A DNA stretch of 64,000 nt from positions 66,566,633 to 66,630,632 of the forward strand of contig OY294068.1 in assembly GCA_958510875.1 (NCBI GenBank). Reading direction: 5' to 3'. The number at the start of each line of letters is the position of its first letter. Within the stretch, counting starts at the first letter, position 1. Position numbers and translations under genes: made by a program. Source of the stretch: Endomychus coccineus. Taxonomy: Eukaryota > Arthropoda > Insecta > Coleoptera > Endomychidae. Positions 14,746 to 26,008 of this stretch are shown here, in pieces. The notes below the pieces were generated by a model. The model was not told the origin of the DNA, searched no databases, and saw only the letters and a list, made by a program, of their open reading frames with translations.

Positions 14746-15040
14746 ATTATTCAATTAATCTAATATTTACGAAAATAATTTCATTTTAATCCGTGAGTAC
14801 AATACGTACTACTTAATCCTAATCATCCATTCTAATATGATTTGTGGGAGATTTTAAAGTTTTTAAGCAAAATCTACGTCTCACTTAAACTTTATTTCCA
14901 TACTTTACCCTTAGGAGTTGCATTCTGATGAGAATGAAATTAAATCATCAAAGAATGATATTTAATTAATTTCAAATAACTAATGATCAAATCCGTACTA
15001 ACAAGAACTAATTATGTTACGGATAGGGTGAGTCTAAGTT
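14746..15040. other. No gene seen
   Basis: AT-rich spacer rich in TTAATTAA-like motifs; nothing recognisable. Confidence 0.4.
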
Positions 15041-15234
15041 ACTATAGATAAGAAATAATCACCCTTATCCACTAAAAATACTATGAAAGTACTTGAGGAC
15101 CTTTCGGCTACCAAGTAGCCATCATCAGAGTAAAAAATTAAACAGAGTAAACAGAGGCTACTTGGTAGCCAAAAGGTCCTCAGTACTTTAATAGTATTTT
15201 TAGTGGATAAGGGTGATTATTTATTATCTATAGT
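15041..15234. mobile_element. Palindromic hammerhead-family repeat, copy 1 (Penelope/retrozyme-like)
   Basis: Head-to-head arrangement: ACTATAGATA...AATCACCCTTATCCACTAAA on the left and its reverse complement on the right. The left arm, read on the minus strand, contains a hammerhead-type core (see 15090-15132); the right arm has the same stem-II and GAAA-like region but has lost the CTGATGA box. Related copies lie at 41255-41400 and 58896-58960. No protein is encoded. Hammerheads in repeats of this kind are known from Penelope-like elements and retrozymes; that assignment is inferred. Confidence 0.7.
15090..15132 (-). ncRNA. Hammerhead ribozyme-like motif
   Basis: The minus strand reads TACT-CTGATGA-T, then stem II GGCTAC-TTG-GTAGCC, GAA, stem III AGG-T-CCT, C (cleavage site), then A-AGTA. 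Stem I is TACT/AGTA, with one extra A in this copy that the sister arm (15173-15188, CCTCAGTA) lacks. One extra nucleotide separates CTGATGA from stem II. The very short stem III is the known feature of Penelope-type hammerheads thought to act as dimers. Activity of this copy is doubtful because of the stem I bulge. Confidence 0.65.
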
Positions 15235-17689
15235 GTTATAGTGTATCCACAGTGTGAACTCTTTTATAGTTTATGACTCTAAGTTGTCACTGTGAGTTGA
15301 GATCCACAGGTTGCTATAATAATTTAGCGAAGATATCAAAAATGTAAAATACAGAATAGCGTAACTTGGATTAATAATATCGTAGATGTTATTGTGAAAG
15401 TTCGAAATGTGATAGATTTCGGAAAACTAACAAACTAAACTGCTATAATATTGCAGATTGGTGTTTCGAACCTACACCATAGATCCAAGCGGCATTGTTA
15501 TTGCTGGTTAGTTTGTAAAATTTTTCGCGGTCGATTAATGAGTAAATAATCATTTAATTATTAATTAATCGAAGCAACACATATCATATGATTAATTGTT
15601 CAATCTTGATGAAACAATCGATTATTCCAGCTGTTCGATTAATAGCTTAGAACAAACATGCAATTTTGTTTGATGTACACATCCTCAAATCGGGTCATAC
15701 GGCACGTTGTTGGTTTCTACATAGCGGAATCGAGATCTCGCAACTAGACAGACTGCGGCGCTCGCTCTTTGGTCCGTCACGAATATATCTAGACAACGCA
15801 ACTAGACAGACTGCTCTCTATTGGCTGCGTCACTGTAGCGGATCATAAGGCGATCCTTTCTACCCATTCACTCCTACTTATATAAAATAGTACAAATTAT
15901 TTAAATGTAATTGTGGTGTTTACCAAATGTTCGAGGAAAAAAGTAACTATATAATTATTTAAAATATGAAAAAAGAACATTTGATTTCCAGCTTCCTCAA
16001 GAGATACTTTCCGATACTGGAACTGAAGAGCAGTGATATGTGAAATCATTCACATAGAGATCTATTTATTCTACTAATTTGACAAAATGATTTTGATTGT
16101 GATCTTCAATAAAATTATTTTTCGAAAACAAAATTGTGAAGCAATATTCAGTTTCTTACATATTATTTAAAGGAAACAAATGATAATATGAATGAAGTTC
16201 ATGATACAGCAACTTGCTTTGCATGCAAACTTGTGCTTTTTGTTCACCTGGAACCACAGCATCAGGTTTTAGCTATTAGTGATATGTTTCCAGACCATGA
16301 GATAAATAATCATTATTTGTAAAGTTATAACTACAACAAAGGTTAGCAGTACTCAGTAGTTGGAATAAAGTTTTAACGTCGCACAATTCCCATCTATTGT
16401 TTGGTTGATGTAACATTTCGTAAAGGAACCCTAAAAATCAATAGTGTATTATTGTTTGACACTATTCTAACCTTCATTTATTCTAATTAATTACACCATT
16501 ACACCACAGAGTGAACACAGAAAATATAATACAACTCCATAGTTCGATGACGTTACTTTAATCTTAAGATGAGAATTTCGACACTTCTGCAGTTTAAAAG
16601 TATGCGTGTGATATAAATGTATAAGAAAATTATGAAGGTCCTCTGTGGAAATAATCTACGAGTTCTATTGAGGAAAATTAAGTAACCGCTAATTAAATGT
16701 GTAAAATGAGTATTTTAGATGCTATAAGTTTGGCAATTTTGTAATTAATTCCGTTGAACCAAATGAGAATTAATAAAATATCTGACTTGTAATTCACTGG
16801 AATTCTGCTAATCTGTCCTAATATAGAAACCGTGAATAATTCTTTAACAACTACTCCCTGGCTGATACTGGTATTAAACTACAAAGAATATTCATCAATG
16901 GGGAAATATCAAGTAAAACCCATATCACGATGAAAGGATGAAAACAAAGTTGCCAAGAGTTGACAGCTGTTTCTACCTGCTGACTCTCATCAGAACTATG
17001 GCAATACATACACAGTAGCGCACGAAGCCAATGTAGGATACCTTTTAGCTTCAAAACGATGAAATTAAGATGGTTATACCAAGTATCTAGCCAGTGAAGA
17101 TGATCAAAATTCCATTCTCGTATAAACATTCAGTATATCTGAATATTTTTAGAACTTAGCAATATGAGCAGTCTCAATTTGTCAAATATTCCACCTATTA
17201 TATTACCTTGGACCATTATAGAGAAAATAAGTACAAATGTTGTGAATGACACAATTTTACAATGATATTTGAACCCTTCTGTTAGTCGTCTAGGAGTCAT
17301 CGGAGTGTAGAAATCAGGGAAGTTGACAAAGTCTCCTACTAAGACAATATTCGAACACTAGAACATGCGAAACATTTCATCAGCTTTTGGCAACAGGGAG
17401 CAAAGTAAATTCCTCTCATTCAGTATTATATCTCTCCTGGTAACTGACCATCCTACTCATGGATACATATCTTGATATTGCGAAGTTTAGTCCGCTTACG
17501 CAAGTGAGAACAACAAGTTTACTCTATTTTTTTAAGAACTTATGGATAGAGAGACGCGTAGCATCCGAATAGATCTAATCTTGGCGCTTATGAGATGTGG
17601 GTGAGTGTAATGTAACCAATTTCGTTGCATAAACAACATCATCATTATGCTGGGAAATGGGAATGGAAATTTACATACTCCATACTAAA
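15235..17689. other. No gene seen; dispersed repeats only
   Basis: 15911-15975 resembles 28963-29020 (TGTGGTGTTTACCAA / TGTAGTGTTTGCCAA, then a shared A-rich block with TAATTATTT). 16550-16625 is the partner of 10130-10205. 15725-15815 has a CAACTAGACAGACTGC direct repeat. The frames at 15666-15848 and 16851-17129 lack recognisable domains. Confidence 0.5.
16550..16625 (+). repeat. Dispersed repeat, copy B (partner at 10130-10205)
   Basis: Starts with a GATGACGTTAC block, then ATCTTAAGATGAGAATTTC, ACTTCTGCAG and a GCGTGTGATA block, matching the reverse strand of 10130-10205. It lacks the three hairpins that flank copy A. Confidence 0.65.
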
Positions 17690-18560
17690 TAATCATTATT
17701 TATTGAACCATGGTTCTGTTCTAGGGCCATCGCATCCATTGAAAAATATTGGGGAATCACTAGCTGCAGCGTTGGTTATCTCCAAAGAATTTGACCAATT
17801 CTGGCATCAAGGACTTCTTTGGAAACTTCTGTCGTATGATTTGCCGCCCCAACTTTGTCGTTTACTATCGAGTTTTATCTCAGACAGAACTCTCCATGTG
17901 GTGGTGGATGGAGTCCGCAGGAATCCGTCTCTGCACCAACTTTGTTTCTGCTCCATATCAACGATCTCTTTGATGTGACCTCCTGCCCCCTCCACAGCTT
18001 TGTGGATGTGGATGATAAACTTCATACCACTTTCTCCTCTAAAATCCCTAAATTACCCAATAAAGTCGGAGGTGTAAGATGCAATAAATCAAGATCTGGC
18101 AAGAATTGAGAAATGGGGAACTGTTAATATAGTAGAGTTTAATGTAACCAAAACTCAAGCTTGTATTTTCTCCAGGAAGGCGGATCTCACAATCCCTAAT
18201 ATGATGTTGTCAGGTACAACTGTTTCTATGAAGTCCTCAATATCCATGAGTACTGTTCACACATTTGGAGTTCAGTTTCCAAACATACGCTGAAGCTCTT
18301 TGATTCTATTGAGAAGCAAACTATTCGTCTGGTTGGTGGTCACACTTACGAATTCATTGACTTATTTAGAAAAACATAGAAAGGTGGATGATCTCTCCCT
18401 TTTCTATAGATATTTCCATGGTTGGTGATCATCACTTTTGCCTAGTGAGGTGCTTCCTGATGCCTATATCCTTTCCCAACAATCCATTGCTGGATCACAC
18501 AATGTTCTACGAACGTTAGAGATTTTCCTCTCGTGTAGTCAAAATGTAAAAAATTGGGCT
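17690..18560 (+). pseudogene. LINE reverse transcriptase relic (same family as 3307-3871)
   Basis: Conceptual pieces are SKEFDQFWHQGLLWKLLSY (from DFSKAFDxVWHxGLLxKL), LPPQLCRLLSSFISDRT, VVVDGV, a frame shift to LFLLHINDLF, then a FVDVDD that should be FADD. Near 18280 comes LKLFDSIEKQTIRLVG, and near 18500 SHNVLRTL. Several internal deletions and frame changes are present. It keeps more of the palm than the other fragments of this family but has no intact catalytic box. Confidence 0.8.
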
Positions 18561-19080
18561 GGTAACTCTAGTTCAAAATGTGGTGAGGCATGATTCACAC
18601 ACACGTAAATTTAGATTGAATTACAGTCCTTAGAAGAACTGGTTCTGCACTCCTGAAGAAATGTAGATACACAACGAATATGTGAACTGTCAATTCAATG
18701 ATATTATAGATAGAGTAATTATCCGACAATCCTGGAAATGAAGTATCTCTAGTTTTTTATATTTAGGAAAATTTTTCAACTGAATGGGTTGTAAAAATAA
18801 CTAATGTAAAATAATGACGTGATTTCGTTGTTTGAGCGAACAATCCATACCATACTAGGGAAGGGTTGAATATCACTACATTCAGTAAACCGTTTGATTA
18901 GCATTCTCAGAAACGTACATGTTTTGAACCTACATACAAGGGAGCAGTTCCTGAAAAATAAAACAGATGGCACCACAATCGAAAATTCCATGTGCCATTG
19001 TGATGTACCAACTTTAACTAGGTAGAACGCATTGAAATTTTCAGACTGATATGTCATTCAGTTCTGTTTTGAAACCCATC
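18561..19080. other. No gene seen; probable mariner 5' flank
   Basis: No recognisable domain. The final part may be the mariner 5' UTR, but the terminal inverted repeat was not identified. Confidence 0.4.
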
Positions 19081-19097
19081 GAAAGAAAAAAGCAACC

Positions 19098-19487
19098 TTG
19101 AAGATTTTGGTAAACTTGGAAGAAAGTGAATTTCGCGTCTTGATTAAACATTATTTCTTGCGTGGAAAGAACATTACGCAAACCAAAGCATCGCTACTTG
19201 AACATTATGGGGATTTTTCACCATCGATTGGAACGAATCACAAGTGGTTTACTGATTTTCGTTGTGATAGTATGACCACAAAGGACGCCGAACGTTATGG
19301 TTGTGCAATTGAAGTTAAACGCCAGAAATCGTCGATAAAATCCATGGAATGATATTGAACGATCGGGAGTTAAGGTGCACGAGATTGCTTTTTCATACAT
19401 TTTCGAATATGAGAAAACTATCTGCCTCATGAGTGCCGCATTTGCTCTCTGTTGACATCAAACGCCACCGTGTGGCTTTAACTTTAA
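19098..19487 (+). pseudogene. mariner transposase, N-terminal part (piece 1 of 3)
   Basis: Encodes FRVLIKHYFLRGKNITQTKA...HYGDFSPSIGTNHKWFTDFRC...DAERYGCAIEV, the paired helix-turn-helix start of mariner transposases (first helices, then the WFTDFRCG/DAERSGRPxEV linker). Frame damage begins near 19340. The reading is cut at 19484-19487 by the TTAA target of the piggyBac insertion. The continuation is at 21676-22100 and the C-terminus at 25085-25247. Mariner transposases move DNA by DDD-type cut and paste at TA; this copy is inactive. Confidence 0.85.
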
Positions 19488-21675
19488 CCTTCGTAAACCT
19501 GAGCGGGGTACAGTTGCACCCCAGACATGAATTTTTGGGGATATTTTCTAAAATAATTTTTTTAAATTAATTTCCGTCGAGCTATGTTTCTTAAATATAT
19601 TTCTAAAGTGATACAAAAAAGTTTGAATAAATAGCTTTTTATTGTAACTAGTTATAGAGATTTTTGTTCCTTGGGGTCCAGCTGCACCCCGCTCGGCATG
19701 TAACGACAGGTATAAATTTCGCATACGTTGAAAACCAACTGGGGTACAAATAAGCCCCAAATCGTTTTTTGGCGTCAACGTTCTCGGGGATTCCCAATAT
19801 ATTTAATAGCGGCGTTGTGCACGTATTTATCTCATAATTTTAATGTGTTTAGTGACGTTTACAGTGAGTCGTCGATTACGCGCCTATAAAAATGAGTGAA
19901 CGATAGTTATTTCAATGATTTAGCACTAGAGGATGGTTCAAGTGATATTGAAGGGACTGACATAGTGACTGGAACTGATGAGATCGATGACGTTTTGCAA
20001 GTTAGTAATAGTGAAAATGAGTCGAAAGATTTTACAGATGAACTAGGCCCGTCAGTAAAATCTGATACTGATCATCCAACTTATTCTTCTAAAGATGGCA
20101 GTGTGTGGGCAAAAGTTCCACTTACTACGAAGATAAAGAGAAGAAAATGTAATATTCGAAAGGTTTTAACAAGTTCCCAATTTTCCACCATAAAAGAAGC
20201 TTTCAAGTTCCCAATTTTCCACCATAAAAGAAGCTTTTGAACTATTTTTTTCACAAGATATTATGGATGTGATTTTATCGGAGACGAATAGAAAAGCCGA
20301 ATCATATTATGCGAGAAATGAGAAGGCATTTTCTCCTTTTGTGCAAGAAGAACTGGAAGCATTTATTGGTCTGCTTATTATTTTTGGAGCCTGGCACGCT
20401 GCGAAAGAGCCAATATATGTACTATGGAGCCAAGATCCAACTTTATGTCGGCCTCTAGTATCATCTGCCCTATCTCGCAACAGATTCCAATTGATTATGT
20501 GCTTTCTAAGATTCGACAATTTTGAAACAAGAGAAGAAAGAAAACGCACTGATAAATTTGCCCCAATCAGAGATGTTTTTGATGGTTTTGTATCAAATTG
20601 CAAGAATTCTTTAAATCCATTTGAACACTTGTGTGTGGATAAGCTGTTAGTCCCATTCCGAGGCAAGGCTACTTTTCGGGTTTACATGAAGAGTGAGCGG
20701 GACAAGTACGGCTTGAAAATTTGGGCTTTGGCTGATTGTAATTCGGCATATACAGTAAATATGCAACCTTATTTAGGTAAAGTAGGAAACAAACCAGAGA
20801 AAGGCCGAGGACAAAGGGTAGTAATGGACCTGGTATACCATTTATCTACAGAATATGGAATAACTACTGATAACTTTTTCACCAGTATTGAGCTAGCCAA
20901 TAAGCTTTTAGATAAAAAACCTTACCTTGTGTGGTACACTGCGTAAAAATAAACCTTGTCTTCCAAAAGAACTACTTCCAGCAAGATATAAAAAGGAAAT
21001 TTCAACCATGTTTGCTTTTATGGGAGATAAGACCTTAGTTTCCTACGTACCAAAAAAAAATGCGGCAGTTATTCTTTTATCGACAGAACATAACGATGAC
21101 AAAATAAGTGGAGAGGAAACTAATTACAAACCAGAGATTATCTTACAATACAATAAAACAAGGGTGCAGTGGACACAACAGATAAATTGGCAAAGGAATT
21201 CAGAACACAAAGAAAAAGTAATCGGTGGCCGATGGCAATATTTTTTCGCTCTGCTGAACATTGGTGGCATTAACGCCTATAAACTTTGGATGTTGAAAAA
21301 TCCAGATTGGAAAATAAATCGTTTGGATAGGAGAAGAACGATTTTGTTGGAGTTGGGCCAAGAATTAATTAGGAAAAACATAATCCGTAGATACCAAAAT
21401 GACAAGTCGTTACATTCCAATATAAAACAATCCATGTCAACTATTTTGCCAACCTGTTCCCGTTATTGGCAGACAGCAGCGATGCTTCTTATGCGACAGA
21501 CGTAAAGACAGGAAATCTCGAAAGTTTTGTATTCGGTGTAATCAGTTCGTATTATGTGCAGAACATTCAAAAAATATAACAGTTTGTAACAAGTGTGATA
21601 ATTAAATCATTATTTAAATGTCACTAAAATTATTGTTCTTTTTTCATAATTATTTTTGTTTTTATTATATCAAGG
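19488..21675 (+). mobile_element. piggyBac-family transposon, 2,188 bp, inserted in mariner
   Basis: Flanked by TTAA on both sides (19484-19487 and 21676-21679), the invariant piggyBac target duplication. Termini are CCTT...AAGG; the longer terminal repeat is not well preserved. The left end has an inverted subterminal pair: GAGCGGGGTACAGTTGCACC (from 19503) against the reverse of GGGGTCCAGCTGCACCCCGC (from 19674). It interrupts the mariner between piece 1 and piece 2, so it is the younger element. Confidence 0.9.
19892..21604 (+). pseudogene. piggyBac transposase, full-length but frameshifted
   Basis: Order: acidic N-terminus (NDSYFNDLALEDGSSD, reached from ATG 19892 only with a slip); the catalytic core FELFFSQDIMDVI...EELEAFIGLLI; first Asp at 20638-20640 (VDKLLVPFRGK); second Asp at 20869-20871 (TTDNFFTS); third Asp at 21172-21174 (GAVDTTDKLA, in the alternative frame). 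The C-terminal cysteine-rich domain (CFLCDRRK...CIRCNQFVLC...C..C) lies at about 21480-21600. Damage: a 34-bp tandem duplication at 20171-20238; an indel in the A-run near 20915-20925; a slip near 21160 restored near 21245; and one near 21480. All three catalytic Asp codons survive, so the copy died by indels. Length is normal for the family. Confidence 0.9.
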
Positions 21676-22190
21676 TTAAAGGAGTATGTGGCGTCTTTTT
21701 ACTCCGTTTCGGAACCGTGAACGAAACATGGATCCATCACAACACAACAGAGACCAAAGAACAGTCGAAGCACTGGACTTGTCCTGGCGAATCGAAGCCG
21801 AAAAAGGCAAAGTGGGTTTATAAGCCAATACAGTCATGACGACAGTTTTTTGGGATACACAGGTATCGACCATATCGATTACCTTGGAAGGGGCAAAATG
21901 ATCACCGGCGTACATTATGCAGAGCTGTTTGATCGATTCGACGCCGATTCATTCATGACAACGCACCGGTCCGCAGTCCAAAGGCAAAATTGCATGAACG
22001 GCGCTGGCGCTACGGTCTGATAGTTAGCGCACCGGACGACGCATGAAACAGAGCGAATACCGTCGAGTATTTCGACGGACCGCTCTGATAAAGGTACCAC
22101 CAAATTAAAATCTTTATGCCAAAATTTCAAGTGGATTGCATTTTCCGTTTGGTCATTACTCGAAAACATACCATGTGCCATGTGAACTGA
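21676..22190 (+). pseudogene. mariner transposase, central part (piece 2 of 3)
   Basis: Encodes ETWIHHNTTETKEQSKHW..PGESKPKKAK, the block following the mariner catalytic Asp (the canonical VDETWIHH reads VNETWIHH here, so Asp is changed to Asn). Then VFWDTQ, ITGVHYAELFDRFD and, in another frame, HDNAPVRSPKAKLHE. These match the D(34)D core in order. Beyond about 22100 the reading is lost. The satellite array follows at 22255, and the C-terminus reappears at 25085. Confidence 0.85.
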
Positions 22191-22254
22191 TTCAAGTGAG
22201 GACTCCGTCCGCTCATGCTGATTCCGTCTTAAAAATTAATATAAACCTACGCAA

Positions 22255-25085
22255 AGAAATTTTTTTAATCCATGAAAGTCTCAGTTTTTATTTTCTCTAA
22301 GTATGCTATCTCGTTTGTGCCGTATTGTGTATAGTATCAAATTGAAGCTAACATCATCAGGAATGTACACTATATGTTTCATCATTGCACAGAGAGGCTG
22401 AATGGGTCTTTACGCAAAAAGAAAATGAAAAAAAATTAAAAATCCATAAGAAGTCTCAGTTTTAATTTTTTCTAAGTATGCTATCTCGTTTGTGCCATAT
22501 TGTGTATAGTATCAAATTGAAGCTAACATCATTAGGAATGTAAACTATAAGTTTCATCATTGCACAGAGAGGCTGAATGGGTCCTTACGCAAAAAGAAAA
22601 TGAAAAAAAATTAAAAATCCATGAGGAGTCTCAGTTTTTATTTTTTCTAAGTATGCTATCTCGTTTGTGCCATATTGTGTATAGTATCAAATTGAAGCTA
22701 ACGTCATCAGGAATGTACACTATAAGTTTCATCATTGCACAAAGAGGCTGAATGGGTCCTTACGCAAAAAGAAAATGAAAAAAAATTAAAAATCCATGAG
22801 GAGTCTCAGTTTTTATTTTTTCTAAGTATGCTATCTCGTTTGTGCCATATTGTGTATGGTATCAAATGGAAGCTAACATCATCAGGAATGTACACTATAA
22901 GTTTCATCATTGCACAGAGAGGCTGAATGGGTCCTTACGCAAAAAGAAAATGAAAAAAAATTAAAAATCCATAAGAAGTCTCAGTTTTTATTTTTTCTAA
23001 GTATGCTATCTCGTTTGTGCCATATTGTGTATAGTATCAAATTGAAGCTAACATCATCAGGAATGTACACTATATGTTTCATCATTGCACAGAGAGGCTG
23101 AATGGGTCTTTACGCAAAAAGAAAATGAAAAAAAATTAAAAATCCATAAGAAGTCTCAGTTTTAATTTTTTCTAAGTATGCTATCTCGTTTGTGCCATAT
23201 TGTGTATAGTATCAAATTGAAGCTAACATCATTAGGAATGTAAACTATAAGTTTCATCATTGCACAGAGAGGCTGAATGGGTCCTTACGCAAAAAGAAAA
23301 TGAAAAAAAATTAAAAATCCATGAGGAGTCTCAGTTTTTATTTTTTCTAAGTATGCTATCTCGTTTGTGCCATATTGTGTATAGTATCAAATTGAAGCTA
23401 ACGTCATCAGGAATGTACACTATAAGTTTCATCATTGCACAAAGAGGCTGAATGGGTCCTTACGCAAAAAGAAAATGAAAAAAAATTAAAAATCCATGAG
23501 GAGTCTCAGTTTTTATTTTTTCTAAGTATGCTATCTCGTTTGTGCCATATTGTGTATGGTATCAAATGGAAGCTAACATCATCAGGAATGTACACTATTA
23601 GTTTCATCATTGCACAGAGAGGCTGAATGGGTCCTTACGCAAAAAGAAAATGAAAAAAAATTAAAAATCCATAAGAAGTCTCAGTTTTTATTTTTTCTAA
23701 GTATGCTATCTCGTTTGTGCCATATTGTGTATAGTATCAAATTGAAGCTAACATCATCAGGAATGTACACTATAAGTTTCATCATTGCACAGAGAGGCTG
23801 AATGGGTCCTTACGCAAAAAGAAAATGAAAAAAAATTAAAAATCCATGAGGAGTCTCAGTTTTTATTTTTTCTAAGTATGCTATCTCGTTTGTGCCATAT
23901 TGTGTATGGTATCAAATTGAAGCTAACATCATCAGGAATGTACAGTATATGTTTCATCATTGCACAGAGAGGCTGAATGGGTCCTTATGCAAAAAGAAAA
24001 TGAAAAAAATTAAAAATCCATGAGGAGTCTCAGTTTTTATTTTTTCTAAGTATGCTATCTCGTTTGTGCCATATTGTGTATAGTATCAAATTGAAGCTAA
24101 CGTCATCAGGAATGTACACTATAAGTTTCATCATTGCACAAAGAGGCTGAATGGTTCCTTACGCAAAAAGAAAATGAAAAAAAATTAAAAATCCATGAGG
24201 AGTCTCAGTTTTTATTTTTTCTAAGTATGCTATCTCGTTTGTGCCATATTGTGTATGATATCAAATTGAAGCTAACATCATCAGGAATGTACACTATAAG
24301 TTTCATCATTGCACAGAGAGGCTGAATGGGTCCTTACGCAAAAAGAAAATGAAAAAAAATTAAAAATCCATAAGAAGTCTCAGTTTTTATTTTTTCTAAG
24401 TATGCTATCTCGTTTGTGCCATATTGTGTATAGTATAAAATTGAAGCTAACATCATCAGAAATGTACACTATCAGTTTCATCATTACACAGAGAGGCTGA
24501 ATGGGTCCTTACGCAAAAAGAAAATGAAAAAAAATTAAAAATCCATGAGGAGTCTCAGTTTTTATTTTTTCTAAGTATGCTATCTCGTTTGTGCCATATT
24601 GTGTATAGTATCAAATTGAAGCTAACATCATCAGGAATGTACACTATAAGTTTCATCATTGCACAGAGAGGCTGAATGGGTCCTTACGCAAGAAGAAAAT
24701 GAAAAAAAATTAAAAATCTATGAGAAGTCTCAGTTTTTATTTTTTCTAAGTATGCTATTCCGTTTGTGCCATATTGTGTATAGTATAAAATTGAAGCTAA
24801 CATCATCAGAAATGTACACTATAAGTTTCATCATTGCACATAGAGGCTGAATGGGCCCTTACGCAAAAAGAAAATGAAAAAAAATTGAAATTCATGAGAA
24901 GTCTCAGTTTTTATTTTTTTTAAGTGTGCTATCTCGTTTGTGACGTATTGTGTATAGTATCAAATTGAAGCTAACAACCTAGAGAATGTACAATGAAAGG
25001 TTGATCATTGCACAGAGAGGTTGAAGGGGTCCTCACGCAAAAAGAAATTGAAAAAAAATTGAAATTCATGAGAAGTCTTAGCTTC
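22255..25085. repeat. Satellite array, ~175-bp unit, about 16 copies, with 700-bp higher-order duplication
   Basis: Successive units start (GCACAGAGAGGCTGAATGGG-type) at about 22385, 22560, 22735, 22910, 23085, 23260, 23435, 23610, 23785, 23959, 24134, 24309, 24484, 24659, 24834 and 25008, with a partial first unit from 22255. Block 22385-23084 recurs almost unchanged at 23085-23784 (four units in the same variant order; one difference noticed, ATAAGT versus ATTAGT near 22895/23595). The units at the right edge are the most divergent. Each unit carries a 63-codon frame, but this follows from the period and sequence, not from a gene. The array lies between mariner pieces 2 and 3. Confidence 0.95.
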
Positions 25086-25247
25086 GTCATCCACCATATT
25101 CTCCAGATTAAGCTCCCTGCGGTCATCGCTGAAACAAACGCCTATTTTAAAGGATTGCCGAAATCGTATTATTTGGAAGGAATCGAAAAATTAGAAAAAC
25201 GTTGGACAAAGTGTATCGGGCTACAAAGAGATTATGTTGAGAAATAA
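25085..25247 (+). pseudogene. mariner transposase, C-terminal part (piece 3 of 3)
   Basis: Encodes AETNAYFKGLPKSYYLEGIEKLEKRW..CIGLQRDYVEK and a stop, the characteristic mariner C-terminus (LPKSYFLEGIEKLEKRW..CIELKGDYVEK type). It is fused directly to the last satellite unit. With 19098-19487 and 21676-22190 it accounts for most of one 1.3-kb mariner. Confidence 0.85.
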
Positions 25248-26008
25248 AATAAGTTTTGACCAAGTAAATAATTTTTTGTTTAATTTTTTAGGGACCTTGC
25301 CTTCGTATTTTTATTTCTTTAAATGGAATATCGCAAAGTAACGAATGAATCAATTGAAATACCGTTGTTATCTTATAATAATAATTGTTATTATTTCCAA
25401 TGACGTAACCTAATTAGCTTATTCCATGACAACAAATACACCTAGTAAAACTAATAGATAATTCGTTATGTCAACAAGATAATGAAGATATAGAAAGCTT
25501 TGATGGTAGCATGGACTAGTTTGTGTAAATGATTCAAGTATAAGTGCTATTAACTTAATTTTTGTGTAAATCTCCAGTTTGAGCAAAACATAATTTATAA
25601 AGACAGATAATTTATCGAGTGACCCATAATCTATCCGGTAGCGCGGCGAAGTTCAACGTCAAACCAAGATCGTATCGCATCACGTATTTCACGTTCATTG
25701 GCCGGAACTCGGAATACTTGATTGGGAATAAACACGATGCAAATAGCAGAGCATATTTGCAATTCCCGTACAACAGGAAACGAAAGCGAATTAAAGTAAA
25801 TGCGTTGCTTTTTATTTATTGTAAACGAATTTATCAAATCATTTGTTGAAATTCTGTTATGAAAATATTGCAATGAGAAGTATACCAGACTACTTCAATA
25901 TTATGAACATTTTAAACCAAACGAATGTTGTTTCGCCACACAATATTTTCTTTCGAGAATGAGAATATAAAACTAACTTCAAATGTGTAGATAATTTCCG
26001 TTCTTATA
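25248..26008. other. No gene seen
   Basis: Possibly mariner 3' flank in its first part. 25619-25870 has open frames on both strands without recognisable domains. 25925-25945 carries the inverted TGTGTGGCGAAAC motif also found near 11040. Confidence 0.4.

Noticed and set aside
14920..14950. CTGATGAGAATGAAAT as a further hammerhead
   Set aside because: Both boxes are present, but there is no room for stem II and no pairing flanks.
16851..17129. 92-codon minus frame as a host exon
   Set aside because: No known domain, no splice context and biased composition.
20307..20666. 119-codon minus frame inside piggyBac
   Set aside because: Antisense shadow of the transposase coding strand.
22360..22400. 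CTGATGAT on the reverse strand of each satellite unit as a hammerhead core
   Set aside because: No GAAA follows at a workable distance and no stem II can form; the box is chance.
22560..24850. Chain of 63-codon frames, one per satellite unit, as a repeated small-protein gene family
   Set aside because: The frames recur simply because the ~175-bp unit lacks stops in that phase; successive frames differ only by unit variants, there is no promoter or splice logic, and the sequence is low-complexity AT-rich.
22255..25085. CRISPR-like array
   Set aside because: Units are head-to-tail repeats without unique spacers, and the context is an animal genome.
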